Part shown: positions 22,187 through 32,901 of the stretch, in pieces | How positions within the stretch are numbered: the first letter of the stretch is position 1 | Layout: each line of letters opens with the position of its first letter | Source of the DNA: JAXMAF01 sp046350555 | Lineage (GTDB): Bacteria; Planctomycetota; Phycisphaerae; Phycisphaerales; SM1A02 | Length of the DNA stretch: 64,000 nt | Assembly (NCBI GenBank): GCA_046350555.1 | Contig: JAXMAF010000011.1 | Span: forward strand, 124,001 to 188,000 | Reading direction: 5' to 3' | Made by a program: the position numbers and the translations under genes | The notes under the pieces: generated by a model | Told to the model about the DNA's origin: nothing | Databases searched by the model: none | What the model saw: only the letters and a program-made list of their open reading frames with translations

Positions 22187-24749
22187 ATGCCGCGCAGCGC
22201 GTCGCGCTGTCCTCGCTTCCGGTCAACGCCCATGTTGGCCGCGATCGTCGAGCACGTGCGCAGCGGGAGGCCGCTCGTGCTCTCAGCGCCGACCGCGGTG
22301 GCAAGACGACGCAGGTGCCGCAGATCCTCTGCCGCGGCCGCCGAGGTCGGCATCGGAGATGGACGGATCGTCGGCCAACCGTGCCGGCTCGCGACGCGCA
22401 TGGTCGCCCGCCGCGTCGCCGCGGAGCTGCTGCGCACCTGTCGGCGGGCTGGTCGGCTTCCAGACACGCCATGATTCGGCGGTCTCGGCGCCGACGCGTG
22501 TGGTCTTCATGACGAGGGGCTCTTCCTCCGCCGGATGATCGCGTCGCCGGAGCCGACGGCGGCCTCGTGCGTGGTGCTGGACGAGTTTCACGAGCGGAGC
22601 GTCGATGCGGACCTGATCCTCGCCTTGCTCGTTCGGCTACGCGCGAATCGAAGCGCGGCGCGACCTTCGGCTCGTCGTCATGTCGGCGACGCTCGATGTC
22701 GAAGGGTTTCCGCGATTCCTCGAGGTCGCGCCGATCCGCATCGAGGGGCGGGCGTTCCCCGTCGATGTGCGCTTCATGGCGAGCGCAAGCGCTGCCTGCG
22801 CGGATCTTGCGGCGGAACAGGCGACGCAGCGCTCGACGATCCTCGCTGCGACGACGGCGACGCGCTCGTCTTCATGCCCGGCGCACGAGATCGGCAGGAC
22901 GGCTCGACGCGATCCGACGGCGGCTTCCGTTCGCGCCTCGATGTCGAGCTTCGGGGTTGCATGGCTTCGCTGCCGCCGAGCAGGACGCTGCCGTGGGCGC
23001 CGGGCGCGCGGCGGCGGGTGATCGTCTCGACGAACGTCGCCGAGACGTCGCTCACGATTCCCGGGATCCGCGTCGTGATCGACGCCGGGTTGGCCCGCAT
23101 CCATCGACACGACGCACCTCGCGCGGCATCAACACGCTGCGGGTCGAGCCGATCAGCCGGGCGAGCGCCGAGCAGCGAGCCGGTCGCGCCGGCCGCACCG
23201 CGCCGGGCGCGTGCGTGCGCCTCTGGACGCAGTCCGATCACGCCCAGCGCCGCGAGCGCGATCTTCCCGAGATCCTGCGCCTGGAGCTCTCCGAGCCGAT
23301 GCTTCACGTGCTGGCGCTCGGTGTCGGCGATCCGGCGGCGCTGCGCTGGCTGGATGCGCCGGCGCCCGAGGCGATCTCCGCGGCGCGGGCGGCGCTGCGT
23401 CGGCTCGGCGCGGTCGACGAGCCGGGGCGGCTCGTGGCCATGGGCCGCGCCATGGCCGAGTTTCCCCTGCATCCGCGGCTCTCGCGGTTCCTGATCGACG
23501 CTGCCGGACGGGCGCCGCCTGGCCGCGCGGTCGTCTGGGCGCGCTGGCCGGCGAGCGCGACATCATGGAGCCTGCCGCGGCGAAGGCTCCGCAGATGGTC
23601 GCATGGTCGCCGCGGCGAGCCGCCGTCGGACCTGGCGCGCGAGGGGCGCTGGTGGAGGCGGGCGTACGCGACTTCGACGCGGGTTGGTGCCGCACGAACG
23701 GCGTCTCGCCGATCGCGGCGCGAGGCGTGGCGGACGGTCGAGCAGTTGCAAGGAGACGAAGCGCGCCGTCGACGGATGCCGCTGGACGAGGGTGGACGCG
23801 CGACCTGCTCGCGGGCGTTCTTTCCCAGCTTCGGCGACCACATCGCCGTCAAGCTCGATGCCAACCGTCCCGCTGCGCGATGTCGGGGCGTCGGCGCGTG
23901 GTCCTGGCCGAGGAGAGCGTGGTCCGCAGCCCGGTCCGATCAGGCGCTCGAGCCGCGCGAGATCCGCGAGGCGGCAAGCGCGGACGCCGCGATCGGCGTC
24001 GCCGCGCCGCTCGACGAGGCGATCGTCGCCGAGGCGTTCCCGAACGGGATCGCGATCGTCGCCGAGGATGCATGGAGCGACGGCGCCGGGCGACCGGCCG
24101 CGTCGAGCGGCGCGTGCTTCGCCTGCCGCACGGGGGGGTGGACGACCTGGAGCTCTCGCGCACGGAGCACGTGGGCGCCCGCGCGAGCGACCGCGCGTCG
24201 GCCGCCGAGGAGATCGTCGAGCGCATCATGCGCGGCGAGCTGCGCCTCGCCCGCTGGGACGAAGGCGTCGAGCAGTGGATCGCCCGCGTGCTCCTGCTCG
24301 CCCGGCTCTTTCCGGAGCGCCGGATGATCGCCTACGACGACGACGATCGCCGCGTGATCCTGCATGAGATCGTCGGTCGCGCGAGCCGCTTCGGCGAGGT
24401 GCAGGAGAAGCCGTGTCTCGAGGCGGTCCAGGGGGCGCTCTCGTGGGAGGATCGGCAGTTCGTCCAGAAGCACGCGCCGGAGACGTTGGGGCTGCCGAGC
24501 GGAAAGCGCCTGCGCATCGAGTATGGCGCGGAAGGTCCGCCGATCGGGCGGGCGAGGATCCAGGATCTCTACGACCTCGCCGAGACGCCGCGCATCGCCG
24601 CCGGACGGCAGGTCGTGCTCCTGGAGATCCTCGGCCCGAACCAGCGCCCGGTGCAGCGCACGACCGACCTGGCGGGCTTCTGGCGGACGCTCTATCCGGA
24701 ACTCAGGAAGGAACTCAGGCGCCGATATCCGCGCCACGAGTGGCGGTGA
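22187..24749 (+). CDS. hrpB: ATP-dependent helicase HrpB (frameshifted)
   Basis: A DEAH-family helicase of about 850 residues. In order across frames: RPLVLSAPT and GGKTTQVPQIL (Walker A region), VVLDEFHERSVDADLILALL (the DEFH box typical of HrpB), TNVAETSLTIPGIRVVIDAG, RVEPISRASAEQRAGRAGR (motif VI) and a C-terminal region characteristic of HrpB (LPSGKRLRIEYG, QDLYDLAETPRIAAGR, FWRTLYPELRKELRRRYP). Its cellular role is poorly defined in bacteria. Indels are frequent between 22290 and 24000, while the last 600 bases are intact. The start is uncertain: ATG 22187 or ATG 22232. It is divergent from ettA and ends right at repeat copy A. Confidence 0.82.
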
Positions 24750-24854
24750 TGCGCGTCCCGGTCGATTCTCGCGCCCCGCTCAACTCAATGCCGTCGTGGG
24801 TCGCCGCTGTCGGCAAGGGGTCGAACGCATGGAGGTCTGCTGGAATCCGGATGA
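24750..24854 (+). repeat. 107-bp interspersed repeat, copy A (105 bp)
   Basis: It begins at the base after the hrpB stop codon and fills the gap to the convergent gene end at 24866. It shares 32 consecutive identical bases with copy B (24817-24848 against 27650 onward) and aligns with B and C end to end. Its left end, GCGCGTCCCGG, is the most diverged of the three. Confidence 0.85.
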
Positions 24855-24865
24855 CCTCTGGTGCG

Positions 24866-26098
24866 TCAGCGACCGGGAGGCGGCGCCGCGCCCGCAGGCG
24901 GGCTGGTCGGCGCCTCGGGTTCCTTCACGCAGCGAAAGCCGAGGTGGTTGCTGCTCGTGCTGATCTCGCCCTTGCCGCGCGTGCCGATCATGTAGCGCGT
25001 GCAGTACTGGTCGGTGCAGAGGAACGAGCCGCCGCGATGGACGCGCTTCTTCTCGCCGGGTTCCGCAGGATCGAACGACGCGCTCGGTCCGCGCGGGTTG
25101 CGCAGGACGGCGCCGTGCGATTCCATGACCTGTCGCGCGTACGTGTCGGGCCGATACCAGTCGCTGCACCACTCCCAGACGTTGCCGGCGACGTCGAAGA
25201 GTCCGTAGTCGTTGGGTGGAAACTGCGCCACCGGGGCGATGCCGACGAAGCCGTCCTCGCCGGAATCCTTCACCGGGAACTCGCCTTCGTAGATGTTCGC
25301 CATCCACTTGCCGCCGGGCTTGAGCTCGTCGCCCCACGCGTACTTCTGGCCGGTGCGTCCGCCGCGGGCCGCGAACTCCCACTCCGCCTCGGTCGGCAGC
25401 CGCTTGCCCGCCCACTTCGCGTACGCCGCGGCATCCTCGTAGGCGATGTGCACCACCGGGTACTTCTCGCGGCCCTTGATGTCGCTCTCCGGTCCGAGCG
25501 GATGGCGCCAGTTCGCGCCCTTCTGGTAGCGCCACCAGCGGTAGACGCTGTCGAGCGGGACCGGGTCGGGGGTCGGCGTGAAGACGGTCGAACCCGCGAC
25601 GAGGTTCTCCGGCGGCGCGTCGGGAAACTCTTCCTTGGTGGGCACGCGCTCGGCGACGGTCACGTAGTGCGTCGCCTCGACGAACCGGGCGAACTGCTCG
25701 TTCGTCACCTCGGTCGTGTCCATCCAGAAGCCATCGACATAGACGCGATGGATGGGGCGCGCGTCGGGCATCGATTCGTGGCCGCCGCAGATGCAGCCGC
25801 GCGGGTCCTCGCAGCCCATCGAGAATTCGCCGCCGGGAATCCAGACCATGCCTTCGGGCGCCGCGCCGGAAGGCGCGGGCGTCGGGTTGACGACGGTCGG
25901 AAGAAACGGAGTGGCGGGAGTTGCCTCGGGCGCCGGCGCGCGATCGCCTGGCGCCGGCGTGGTGCGCTCCGGTGCGACCTGCGCGGTCGCTTCGCGTCCG
26001 ACGGAGACCGATGCAACGAGGAGCAACGTGGCCGCGGCGGCGATGGAGCGCGCGACGCCGAGCGGCGCTGGCCCGAGAGGGGTCGTGTGAGCGGTCAT
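24866..26098 (-). CDS. Formylglycine-generating enzyme family protein (SUMF1), exported
   Basis: The start at 26098 gives 410 residues with an N-terminal signal or membrane segment (VARSIAAAATLLLVASVSVG) and a Pro-rich linker. The FGE-sulfatase domain begins at GMVWIPGGEFSMGC (about residue 85). Core motifs are MDTTEVTNEQFARFVE, RLPTEAEWEFAARGG, YAWGDE, NVWEWCSDWY and RGGSFLCTDQYCTRYMIG, and it ends LGFRCVKE. The pair of cysteines in SFLCTDQYC matches the copper-binding catalytic pair of true FGE, which oxidises the sulfatase active-site Cys to formylglycine; many relatives that lack this pair have other roles. No sulfatase gene is in the window. A divergent promoter region separates it from queA (38 bases). 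Confidence 0.88.
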   Translation of the reverse strand: MTAHTTPLGPAPLGVARSIAAAATLLLVASVSVGREATAQVAPERTTPAPGDRAPAPEATPATPFLPTVVNPTPAPSGAAPEGMVWIPGGEFSMGCEDPRGCICGGHESMPDARPIHRVYVDGFWMDTTEVTNEQFARFVEATHYVTVAERVPTKEEFPDAPPENLVAGSTVFTPTPDPVPLDSVYRWWRYQKGANWRHPLGPESDIKGREKYPVVHIAYEDAAAYAKWAGKRLPTEAEWEFAARGGRTGQKYAWGDELKPGGKWMANIYEGEFPVKDSGEDGFVGIAPVAQFPPNDYGLFDVAGNVWEWCSDWYRPDTYARQVMESHGAVLRNPRGPSASFDPAEPGEKKRVHRGGSFLCTDQYCTRYMIGTRGKGEISTSSNHLGFRCVKEPEAPTSPPAGAAPPPGR

Positions 26099-26135
26099 GG
26101 GAAGTCCGTGATGGTACGGACCGTACGATCGCGAT

Positions 26136-27528
26136 GTGCGCACGGACGAGCTCGACTACCACCTGCCACCCGAGTGCATCGCCACCCGACCGGCCGAGCC
26201 GCGGGATTCGGCCCGCATGCTCGTGGTGCGGCGCGACGAGCGGAGGATCGAGCATCGCGTCGTGCGCGACCTGCCCGAGGTGCTGGCGCCGGGCGACACG
26301 CTGGTCTTCAACACGACGGCGGTGATGCCCGCGCGGCTCGTAGCGCGACGTGCGACCGGCGGGATGGTGGAGGGGCTCGCGCTCGGCCCGCGCGGGGCGC
26401 TCCGTGGGGCGAGTTCGACGGCGAGCCGTGCGCGTGCTCCTGCGCGGCAGTGCGAGGCCGCGCGCGGGCGAGACGCTGACGCTCCTGAACGCCCACGACG
26501 CCGTCACCGGCGATCGTCTCGTGCTCGACGCCCGCGACGGCGAGGCGTGGATCGTCCGGTTCGAGCCAAGCGAGTCGGGCGATCCGCCGCGCTTGGCCGC
26601 CGGTCCAAGCCCCGATCCACGAGCTGTCCCAAGAGCCGATCCGACGGCGAGTTCGACGTCAAGGTCGACGCGGACGCCCGATGGCAACGGATCGGCGCCG
26701 ACCCTTTCGAGTATGTCGAGCATGTCGAGCATGTCGAGCGTGTCGAACATGTCGAGCATGTCGAGCATGTCGATCCTGCCGACCATGCCGCCGGAGCGCA
26801 TCATCGACCGCAACGGCCGCACGCCGCTGCCGCCGTACATCCTGCATGCGAGGAGAGAGCGCCACGACCTTCCGGCGCACGGCGACGACGACGATCGCGC
26901 CTGGTACGAGACGGTCTACGCGGATGCCCGGCGCCGCGGCTCGATCGCCGCGCCCACGGCGGGGCTCCACTTCACCGCCGAGCTGCTCGATCGACTGCGC
27001 CAGCGAGGCATCGGGCGAATCGACGTCCTCCTCCATGTCGGCGCCGGCACCTTCAAGCCCATCGACGCCGAGACGCTGGAGGCGCACACCATGCATCGCG
27101 AGTGGTACGAGGTCTCCGCCGAAGCCCTCGAGGCGATCCGCGCGGCGCGGAGCGCCGGGCACGAACGGGCGCACGCGCCGCCGGATGCGCGCGCGGCGGG
27201 CATGGCTTCGACGGGTGCGCGCGACGGCTCTCCCGGCAGGATCGTGGCGGTGGGCACCACGACGTGCCGGACGCTGGAGTCGCTGCCATCGCCCCTGCCC
27301 GATCCGGCCGCGGGTGCGGTTGCGGGGGAGACGGGGATCCTGATCGCGCCGGGCCATCGCTTTCGCCATGTGGACGCGCTCATGACGAACTTCCACCTGC
27401 CGCGATCGACCCTCCTCGCGCTCGTGGCCGCGCTGGTCGGCCTCGAGTGGCTGAAGGAGATCTATGCCGAGGCGATCCGCTCCGGCTATCGCTTCTACTC
27501 CTATGGCGACGCGATGCTCGTGCTGTAG
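26136..27528 (+). CDS. queA: S-adenosylmethionine:tRNA ribosyltransferase-isomerase (frameshifted)
   Basis: QueA transfers and rearranges the ribose of SAM to preQ1-tRNA, giving epoxyqueuosine at wobble position 34 of GUN-anticodon tRNAs. The GTG at 26136 opens with LDYHLPPECIATRPAEPRDSARMLVVRR; then come VFNTTAVMPARL, and in another frame VRVLLRGSARPRAGETLTLL, RTPLPPYI, WYETVYAD, SIAAPTAGLHFT, DVLLHVGAGTFKPI, VAVGTTTCRTLE, TNFHLPRSTLL and YRFYSYGDAMLVL. Breaks are near 26395, 26635 and 26790. Between the last two, in a frame with good codon use, lies an unusual linker with a 9-bp tandem repeat (26712-26774). With one- or two-base corrections the enzyme is complete. Confidence 0.85.
26712..26774 (+). 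repeat. 9-bp tandem repeat inside queA (7 units)
   Basis: Seven units of CATGTCGAG (first unit TATGTCGAG, fourth CGTGTCGAA, last CATGTCGAT). A 9-base unit does not shift the frame; in the frame with best codon use it encodes V-E-H tripeptides. It lies in an insertion before the conserved RTPLPPYI strand, where family members have a short helix. Confidence 0.9.
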
Positions 27529-27580
27529 CGGCGGGGGCGTGCGCCATCGGTCGCGCATCGCGTTCGCGCGTCGCGTGCTC

Positions 27581-27687
27581 TACGCGTCCCAGTCGATTCT
27601 GGCGTCCCACCCAACCCACTTCCGCCGTGAGGCGCCGCTGTGGGCAAATGGGGTCGAACGCATGGAGGTCTGCTGGAATCCATATTA
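27581..27687 (+). repeat. 107-bp interspersed repeat, copy B
   Basis: It lies between queA and the aminotransferase gene and ends 11 bases before the latter's ATG. The left end TACGCGTCCCAGT and right end CTGGAATCCATATTA are imperfect inverted repeats. Same length as copy C. Confidence 0.88.
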
Positions 27688-27698
27688 CCGTGCCAACC

Positions 27699-28895
<1,197 letters not shown>

Positions 28896-28996
28896 GTGGC
28901 GGCAACGAGCCTGGCGCTCGGTCGGCTTGCCCGTCATCCGGCTTCGTGCTACGCTCCGCGATTCGCGATCCTGAATCCCGATCCGGACCCCGACCC

Positions 28997-29350
28997 ATGC
29001 CCTACGCGATCATCGAAGACAGTGGAACGCAGATCAAGGTGAGCCCCGGCGACGTGCTGGAGATCGATCTCCGTCCCGGCACCGACGGCAACCGCAAGGG
29101 GGCGTCGCTCTCGTTCGATCGCGTGCTGGTCGTCGGCGAGCTCGGCGAGGAGAAGGCGGCCGGCGGCGCCAAGCCAGCACGGATCGGCACGCCGTACATC
29201 GCCGGCGCCACGGTGACCGCCGAGGTGATCGAGCCGTTCCTCGGCGAGAAGGTCGTCGGCAACAAGTACGCGCGGCGCAAGGGATATCGCCGCAAGCTCG
29301 GTCACCGACAGGCCTACCTCAAGGTGAAGATCGCCGCGATCGCCGGCTGA
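28997..29350 (+). CDS. rplU: Large ribosomal subunit protein bL21
   Basis: 117 residues. The N-terminus YAIIEDSGTQIKVSPGDVLEID, the central VLVVGE, IGTPYIAGATVTAEVI and the basic C-terminal strand NKYARRKGYRRKLGHRQAYLKVKI are all typical of bL21, which binds 23S rRNA. Usually rpmA (bL27) follows rplU, but here the next gene is convergent and overlaps the last 37 bases. So rplU is separated from rpmA in this genome, or rpmA lies elsewhere. Confidence 0.95.
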   Translation: MPYAIIEDSGTQIKVSPGDVLEIDLRPGTDGNRKGASLSFDRVLVVGELGEEKAAGGAKPARIGTPYIAGATVTAEVIEPFLGEKVVGNKYARRKGYRRKLGHRQAYLKVKIAAIAG

Positions 29351-29988
29351 TCGGACTCCTCGCGAACGATCCGGGTCTCGCCGAACGCATTGGTGACGCG
29401 CTGGCTCACGGCCTGGCGGATGCGCATGGCCTGCTCGGGACTCTTGACCGCGACGACGTCGGCGTCGAACTGCGCCGGCGAGAGCCGGTCGTGGAATCCC
29501 TGCGTCGAATCGATCAACGACATGGATGCGTCGACGAGCGTGAAGCGAGTCCGCTGCTTGTCCAGCGAGCCATGGATGTGCAGCATGCCGGCGCCGCCGT
29601 ACACGCCGACCTCGCCATCGACCAGCACGATGTAGCGGACCGAGGCGTTCGTCGAGTCGTCCTCGAGCGGCGTGTATCCGGCGCGCGGCTTCCAGAAGAG
29701 CTCCATGTGAACGACCTGCGCGGTCGCCGCGGTGCCGTCGATGAGCTTCTCCACGGGGACATCGCTGAGGTAGATCGCCGTGGCCGCGGGGCCGATGGAG
29801 AAGGCGGCCGCGACGAAGTCCCCGCGGAGGGTCGCGGTCTCGCGCCCCGCGGCGCGCAGCTCCACCTGGCCCTCGCCGGTCGTCGAGGCGCACCCGCCAG
29901 CGAGTGGAAGCGCGAGCGCAGTCAGCCAGATCGCCGTTGCGGCTGCCGGGCGTAGGCCCCTCCTCGTCGGAATGCGCATCCGGCTCAT
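29314..29988 (-). CDS. Lipoprotein of unknown function
   Basis: 224 residues with a Tat/Sec-like basic start (MSRMRIPTRRGLRPAAATAI), a hydrophobic stretch and a lipobox ending in AGGC, then a mature part with strands such as ELRAAGRETATLRGDFVAAAF, SVRYIVLVDGEVGVYGGAGML and FTLVDASMSLIDS. No family is recognised. Its ATG overlaps the stop of the upstream amidohydrolase gene (ATGA), so translation is probably coupled. The 3' end overlaps the 3' end of rplU on the other strand by 37 bases. Confidence 0.75.
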   Translation of the reverse strand: MSRMRIPTRRGLRPAAATAIWLTALALPLAGGCASTTGEGQVELRAAGRETATLRGDFVAAAFSIGPAATAIYLSDVPVEKLIDGTAATAQVVHMELFWKPRAGYTPLEDDSTNASVRYIVLVDGEVGVYGGAGMLHIHGSLDKQRTRFTLVDASMSLIDSTQGFHDRLSPAQFDADVVAVKSPEQAMRIRQAVSQRVTNAFGETRIVREESDQPAIAAIFTLR

Positions 29989-30968
29989 GATTCGCCCGGA
30001 CGGTCGCCGGGGCGAATGCCCTCGGTGGAGCTCTCGTCGGTCTCTCCTTCGGCGAGGCGAGCCCCGGCAGGGACGGTCGCGGAAGCGCCCGAGGCGACGC
30101 TGCGAACGCGCGGCGCGAGTCCCGCAACTTCGACACCGAGCGCTCGCAGTGAATCGCGTTCCACGATCGCCCGGACGGTGGCCCGCGGAACCGAGGGAAG
30201 CTGCGTGCCGTGTCCGAGCGCGTTGAGCGAGTAGAGGTTCTCGATCGCCCGCGCTGGCGTCTCGTGCGGGAAACCGGAGCCGAAGAGGAGCTTCTCCATG
30301 ACGCCGAGCGAGAACGCCGTGAGCATCGCGTTGTAGAGCTGCCACGGTCGTGAGGCGACACCCGAGACCTCCGCCCAGACGTTCTCGTGCTTGCCGACGA
30401 GCACCAACGTCTCGTCGACCCACGGGTAGCCGAGTTCGCCGATCACGATCGGCACCGTCGGGAAGCTGCGCGCCACCTCGTCCCACGCGGAAGGCCGGCC
30501 GAACTCGAGGATGCCCGACGGCGAGAGGGGCACGCCGCGCGAGACGAAGACCGGCAACCCGCGCTCCGAACAACGCTCGTAGAGCCGCATCGCCTGCGAG
30601 TGGGTCGGATGGAAGCCAGCGGCCATCGGACTGACCGAGATGCCGATCATCCCGAGCGCCGCCGCCGCGTCGACCTGTCCGCGCGGATCGCCCGCCATCG
30701 GGTCGACGCCGGCCACCCCGAGTCGCCGGTCCGGCGCGGCTCGCACCACCTCGGCGATCAGCTCGCTCGGAATGTGCGCGTCGAGGCGCTGCGCCCGGAA
30801 CCCGTGCACCACCGCCACGTCGACGCATTCGGTCGCCGCGTTCAGCGCCGCGGCCGAGGCGTCAAGGCGGATCCACCGGTCCGATTGCCGCAGTCGAAGA
30901 AGGCGGGAGATCTCCGCCCCGAACTGATCCGGGGCGTTCCAGACGCGAGTATGAAGGTCGGTGATCAA
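29985..30968 (-). CDS. Amidohydrolase-like TIM-barrel protein
   Basis: 327 residues, starting at TTG 30968 (no in-frame ATG fits better). The opening ITDLHTRVW corresponds to the metal site that begins amidohydrolase-2 proteins, but the usual H-x-H is H-T-R here. Later conserved segments are RLGVAGVDPMAG, GIGISVSPMAAGFHPTH-like (LGMIGISVSPMAAGFHPTH), VPIVIGELGYPWVDE, NVWAEVSGVAS and LLFGSGFPHETP, which matches the end-of-barrel segment of the family with a possible metal-binding position. The altered first motif suggests reduced or changed metal binding. The last 40 residues are low complexity. It is coupled to the downstream lipoprotein gene through a 4-bp ATGA overlap. Confidence 0.72.
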   Translation of the reverse strand: MITDLHTRVWNAPDQFGAEISRLLRLRQSDRWIRLDASAAALNAATECVDVAVVHGFRAQRLDAHIPSELIAEVVRAAPDRRLGVAGVDPMAGDPRGQVDAAAALGMIGISVSPMAAGFHPTHSQAMRLYERCSERGLPVFVSRGVPLSPSGILEFGRPSAWDEVARSFPTVPIVIGELGYPWVDETLVLVGKHENVWAEVSGVASRPWQLYNAMLTAFSLGVMEKLLFGSGFPHETPARAIENLYSLNALGHGTQLPSVPRATVRAIVERDSLRALGVEVAGLAPRVRSVASGASATVPAGARLAEGETDESSTEGIRPGDRPGES

Positions 30969-31077
30969 GTGCGATGGAGAGTCGGGTGCGATCGGCGGCA
31001 GGCGTGCCGGGATTCGTGGATGGTAGGGGCCGCCTCGTCGAACGCGGCGTGGGTCGGGTGCCCTCGGAGGCGTCGAC

Positions 31078-31962
31078 TCACTTCGCCGGAGCCTTCGTGC
31101 CCGGTGGCGGCAGGTACGGCCTCGCCCGCTGGGCGAACGATTCGCGGCCCATCGTGAGCTTCGGGCTTCCCAGGGTCCCGGGATACTCCTTGTTGAGCAG
31201 TGCCTTCAGCCGCACCAGCCGTGTCTCGGGATAGGGGTGCGTGGAGAGGAACTCGGCCTCGCGCTCGCCCTGCATCGCGGCTTGGAGGACGGTCATCACG
31301 TCGATGAGTCCCTGAGGGTCGTACCCCGCCTTGATCATGTAGCGCACGCCGAGTGCATCGGCCTCCGATTCCTCGTCGCGACCCCACTTGAGAAGGAAGC
31401 CCTCGCCCACGCCGCCGACGACGACCTGCGTCGCCTGCGAGAGCGTCCCCGCGGCGCTGCCGCCGACCGCGCCGACGACCGCGCTCCCGATCGTGGCCGC
31501 CCAGTTGACGCCCTGCGCCTCCGCCATGCGCTGCTCGGCATGCTCCGCCGCGACGTGTCCGATCTCGTGTCCAAGCACGCCGGCGAGCTCCGCCTCGCTG
31601 TCGAACTCCTGCATCAGCGAGCGGCTCATGAAGACCTTGCCGCCGGGGAGCGAGAAGGCGTTGATGACGTCGGAGTCAAGGACGATGAACTCCCATGGAA
31701 GGTTGCGCTTCTCGGGATCCTCGACCTGGTTCACGAGCTTCATGCCGACTTCCGCGACGTACTCGTTGAGCTGCGGCGACTTCATCTGGCCGCCGTAGTC
31801 CTTGATGAGCTGCGGCTTCGCCTCTTCGCCGGTCTTGATCTCCTCGTCGCGGTTCATCGCGTTGAACTGGTACTTGCCGGTCGCCGCGTTGGTGGCGCAG
31901 CCGACGGAGGCGGCGAGTCCGAGCGACGAGGCGAAGGCCACGAGATTCCTCATCCAACCCAT
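31078..31962 (-). CDS. M48 family zinc metalloprotease, lipoprotein
   Basis: 294 residues from the ATG at 31962, which has GGAG six bases upstream. The N-terminus has a signal with lipobox-like SVGC (GLAASVGC). The catalytic core is LAGVLGHEIGHVAAEHAEQRM, with the HEIGH zinc site, and the third ligand is in DEESEADALGVRYM. Upstream are the family features FIVLDSDVINAFSLPGGKVFMSRSL. This arrangement matches BepA/LoiP-like M48 proteases, which act in the periplasm on outer-membrane proteins; the exact role here is inferred. It is divergent from ubiE. Confidence 0.9.
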   Translation of the reverse strand: MGWMRNLVAFASSLGLAASVGCATNAATGKYQFNAMNRDEEIKTGEEAKPQLIKDYGGQMKSPQLNEYVAEVGMKLVNQVEDPEKRNLPWEFIVLDSDVINAFSLPGGKVFMSRSLMQEFDSEAELAGVLGHEIGHVAAEHAEQRMAEAQGVNWAATIGSAVVGAVGGSAAGTLSQATQVVVGGVGEGFLLKWGRDEESEADALGVRYMIKAGYDPQGLIDVMTVLQAAMQGEREAEFLSTHPYPETRLVRLKALLNKEYPGTLGSPKLTMGRESFAQRARPYLPPPGTKAPAK

Positions 31963-32037
31963 GGAGCGCTCCGAAATCACATACGATCCTTCGCACGAGG
32001 CGACGCCGCACCTCGGTGTGCGCAGACCGACTCTTCG

Positions 32038-32829
32038 ATGTCCCGGCAATCTTCCAATCTTCCCGCGTGGACCGCAACCGACCTTGCGGGAGATCCGCAC
32101 GTCGCCCCCGACAAGGGCGATCGGGTGCGCCGGATGTTCGAGTCGATCGCGCCGACCTACGACCTGAACAACCGGCTCCATTCCTTCGGACAGGATCAAC
32201 GCTGGCGGCGGCGCGCCGTGGCCCTGGCCGGCCTGCGGCCCGGCGATCGGGTGCTCGACGTGGCGTGTGGCACCGGCGACCTGACCGAGGCGTTCGCGGC
32301 GGCGAGCGACGCGTCCGGCGGCGGGGGAGAGGTCGTCGGCGTCGACTTCACGCCCGCGATGCTCGAGCGGGCGCGGAAACGGTCGGAGCGGCTGCCGGAG
32401 CATCGCCGTCCGCGATACGAGTTGGCCGACGCCATGGCGCTGCCCTTCGCGGACCAGTCGTTCAATGTGGTCTCGATCGCCTTCGGGATCCGCAACGTCT
32501 CGGCGCCGCCGCGGGCGCTGGCGGAGTTCCGGCGCGTTCTTCGGCCGGCCGGCCGGCTCGTGGTGCTGGAGTTCGGTCGCCCGCGGAACCCGGTCGTTCG
32601 AGTGGCGAACGATGTCTATTGCCGGACGATCATGCCTTGGACGGCGGGTCTCGTGGCGCGCGATCGCGTTGGCGCGTATCGCTACCTGCCGCGCTCGGTG
32701 GCGACGTTTCCGGACCGCGAGGCGTTCGCCGCGATGGTTGGCGCGGCCGGGTTCAAGGATGTCCGGCAGGTCGACCTGACCTTCGGCGTCTGCGCCGTGA
32801 CGGTGGGCATGGTGGACGACCGAGTCTGA
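32038..32829 (+). CDS. ubiE: Demethylmenaquinone/ubiquinone methyltransferase
   Basis: 263 residues. UbiE/MenG signatures: VRRMFESIAPTYDLNNRLHSFG at the N-terminus, VLDVACGTGDLTEAF (SAM-binding motif I), GVDFTPAMLERAR, ADAMALPFADQSFNVVSIAFGIRNV (motif II and the family-specific FGIRN), LRPAGRLVVLEFGRP and YRYLPRSVATFPDREAF. It uses SAM to C-methylate demethylmenaquinone, the last step of menaquinone synthesis; ubiquinone is not expected in planctomycetes, so the menaquinone role (menG) is the more likely. It stands 72 bases before the sigma factor gene. Confidence 0.93.
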   Translation: MSRQSSNLPAWTATDLAGDPHVAPDKGDRVRRMFESIAPTYDLNNRLHSFGQDQRWRRRAVALAGLRPGDRVLDVACGTGDLTEAFAAASDASGGGGEVVGVDFTPAMLERARKRSERLPEHRRPRYELADAMALPFADQSFNVVSIAFGIRNVSAPPRALAEFRRVLRPAGRLVVLEFGRPRNPVVRVANDVYCRTIMPWTAGLVARDRVGAYRYLPRSVATFPDREAFAAMVGAAGFKDVRQVDLTFGVCAVTVGMVDDRV

Positions 32830-32901
32830 CGGCGCCCTCGCAACCACTGGTTCCGCCCCGCAACCTTCTTCGAACGACCGGTACCATGTGATGGGTAACC
32901 G

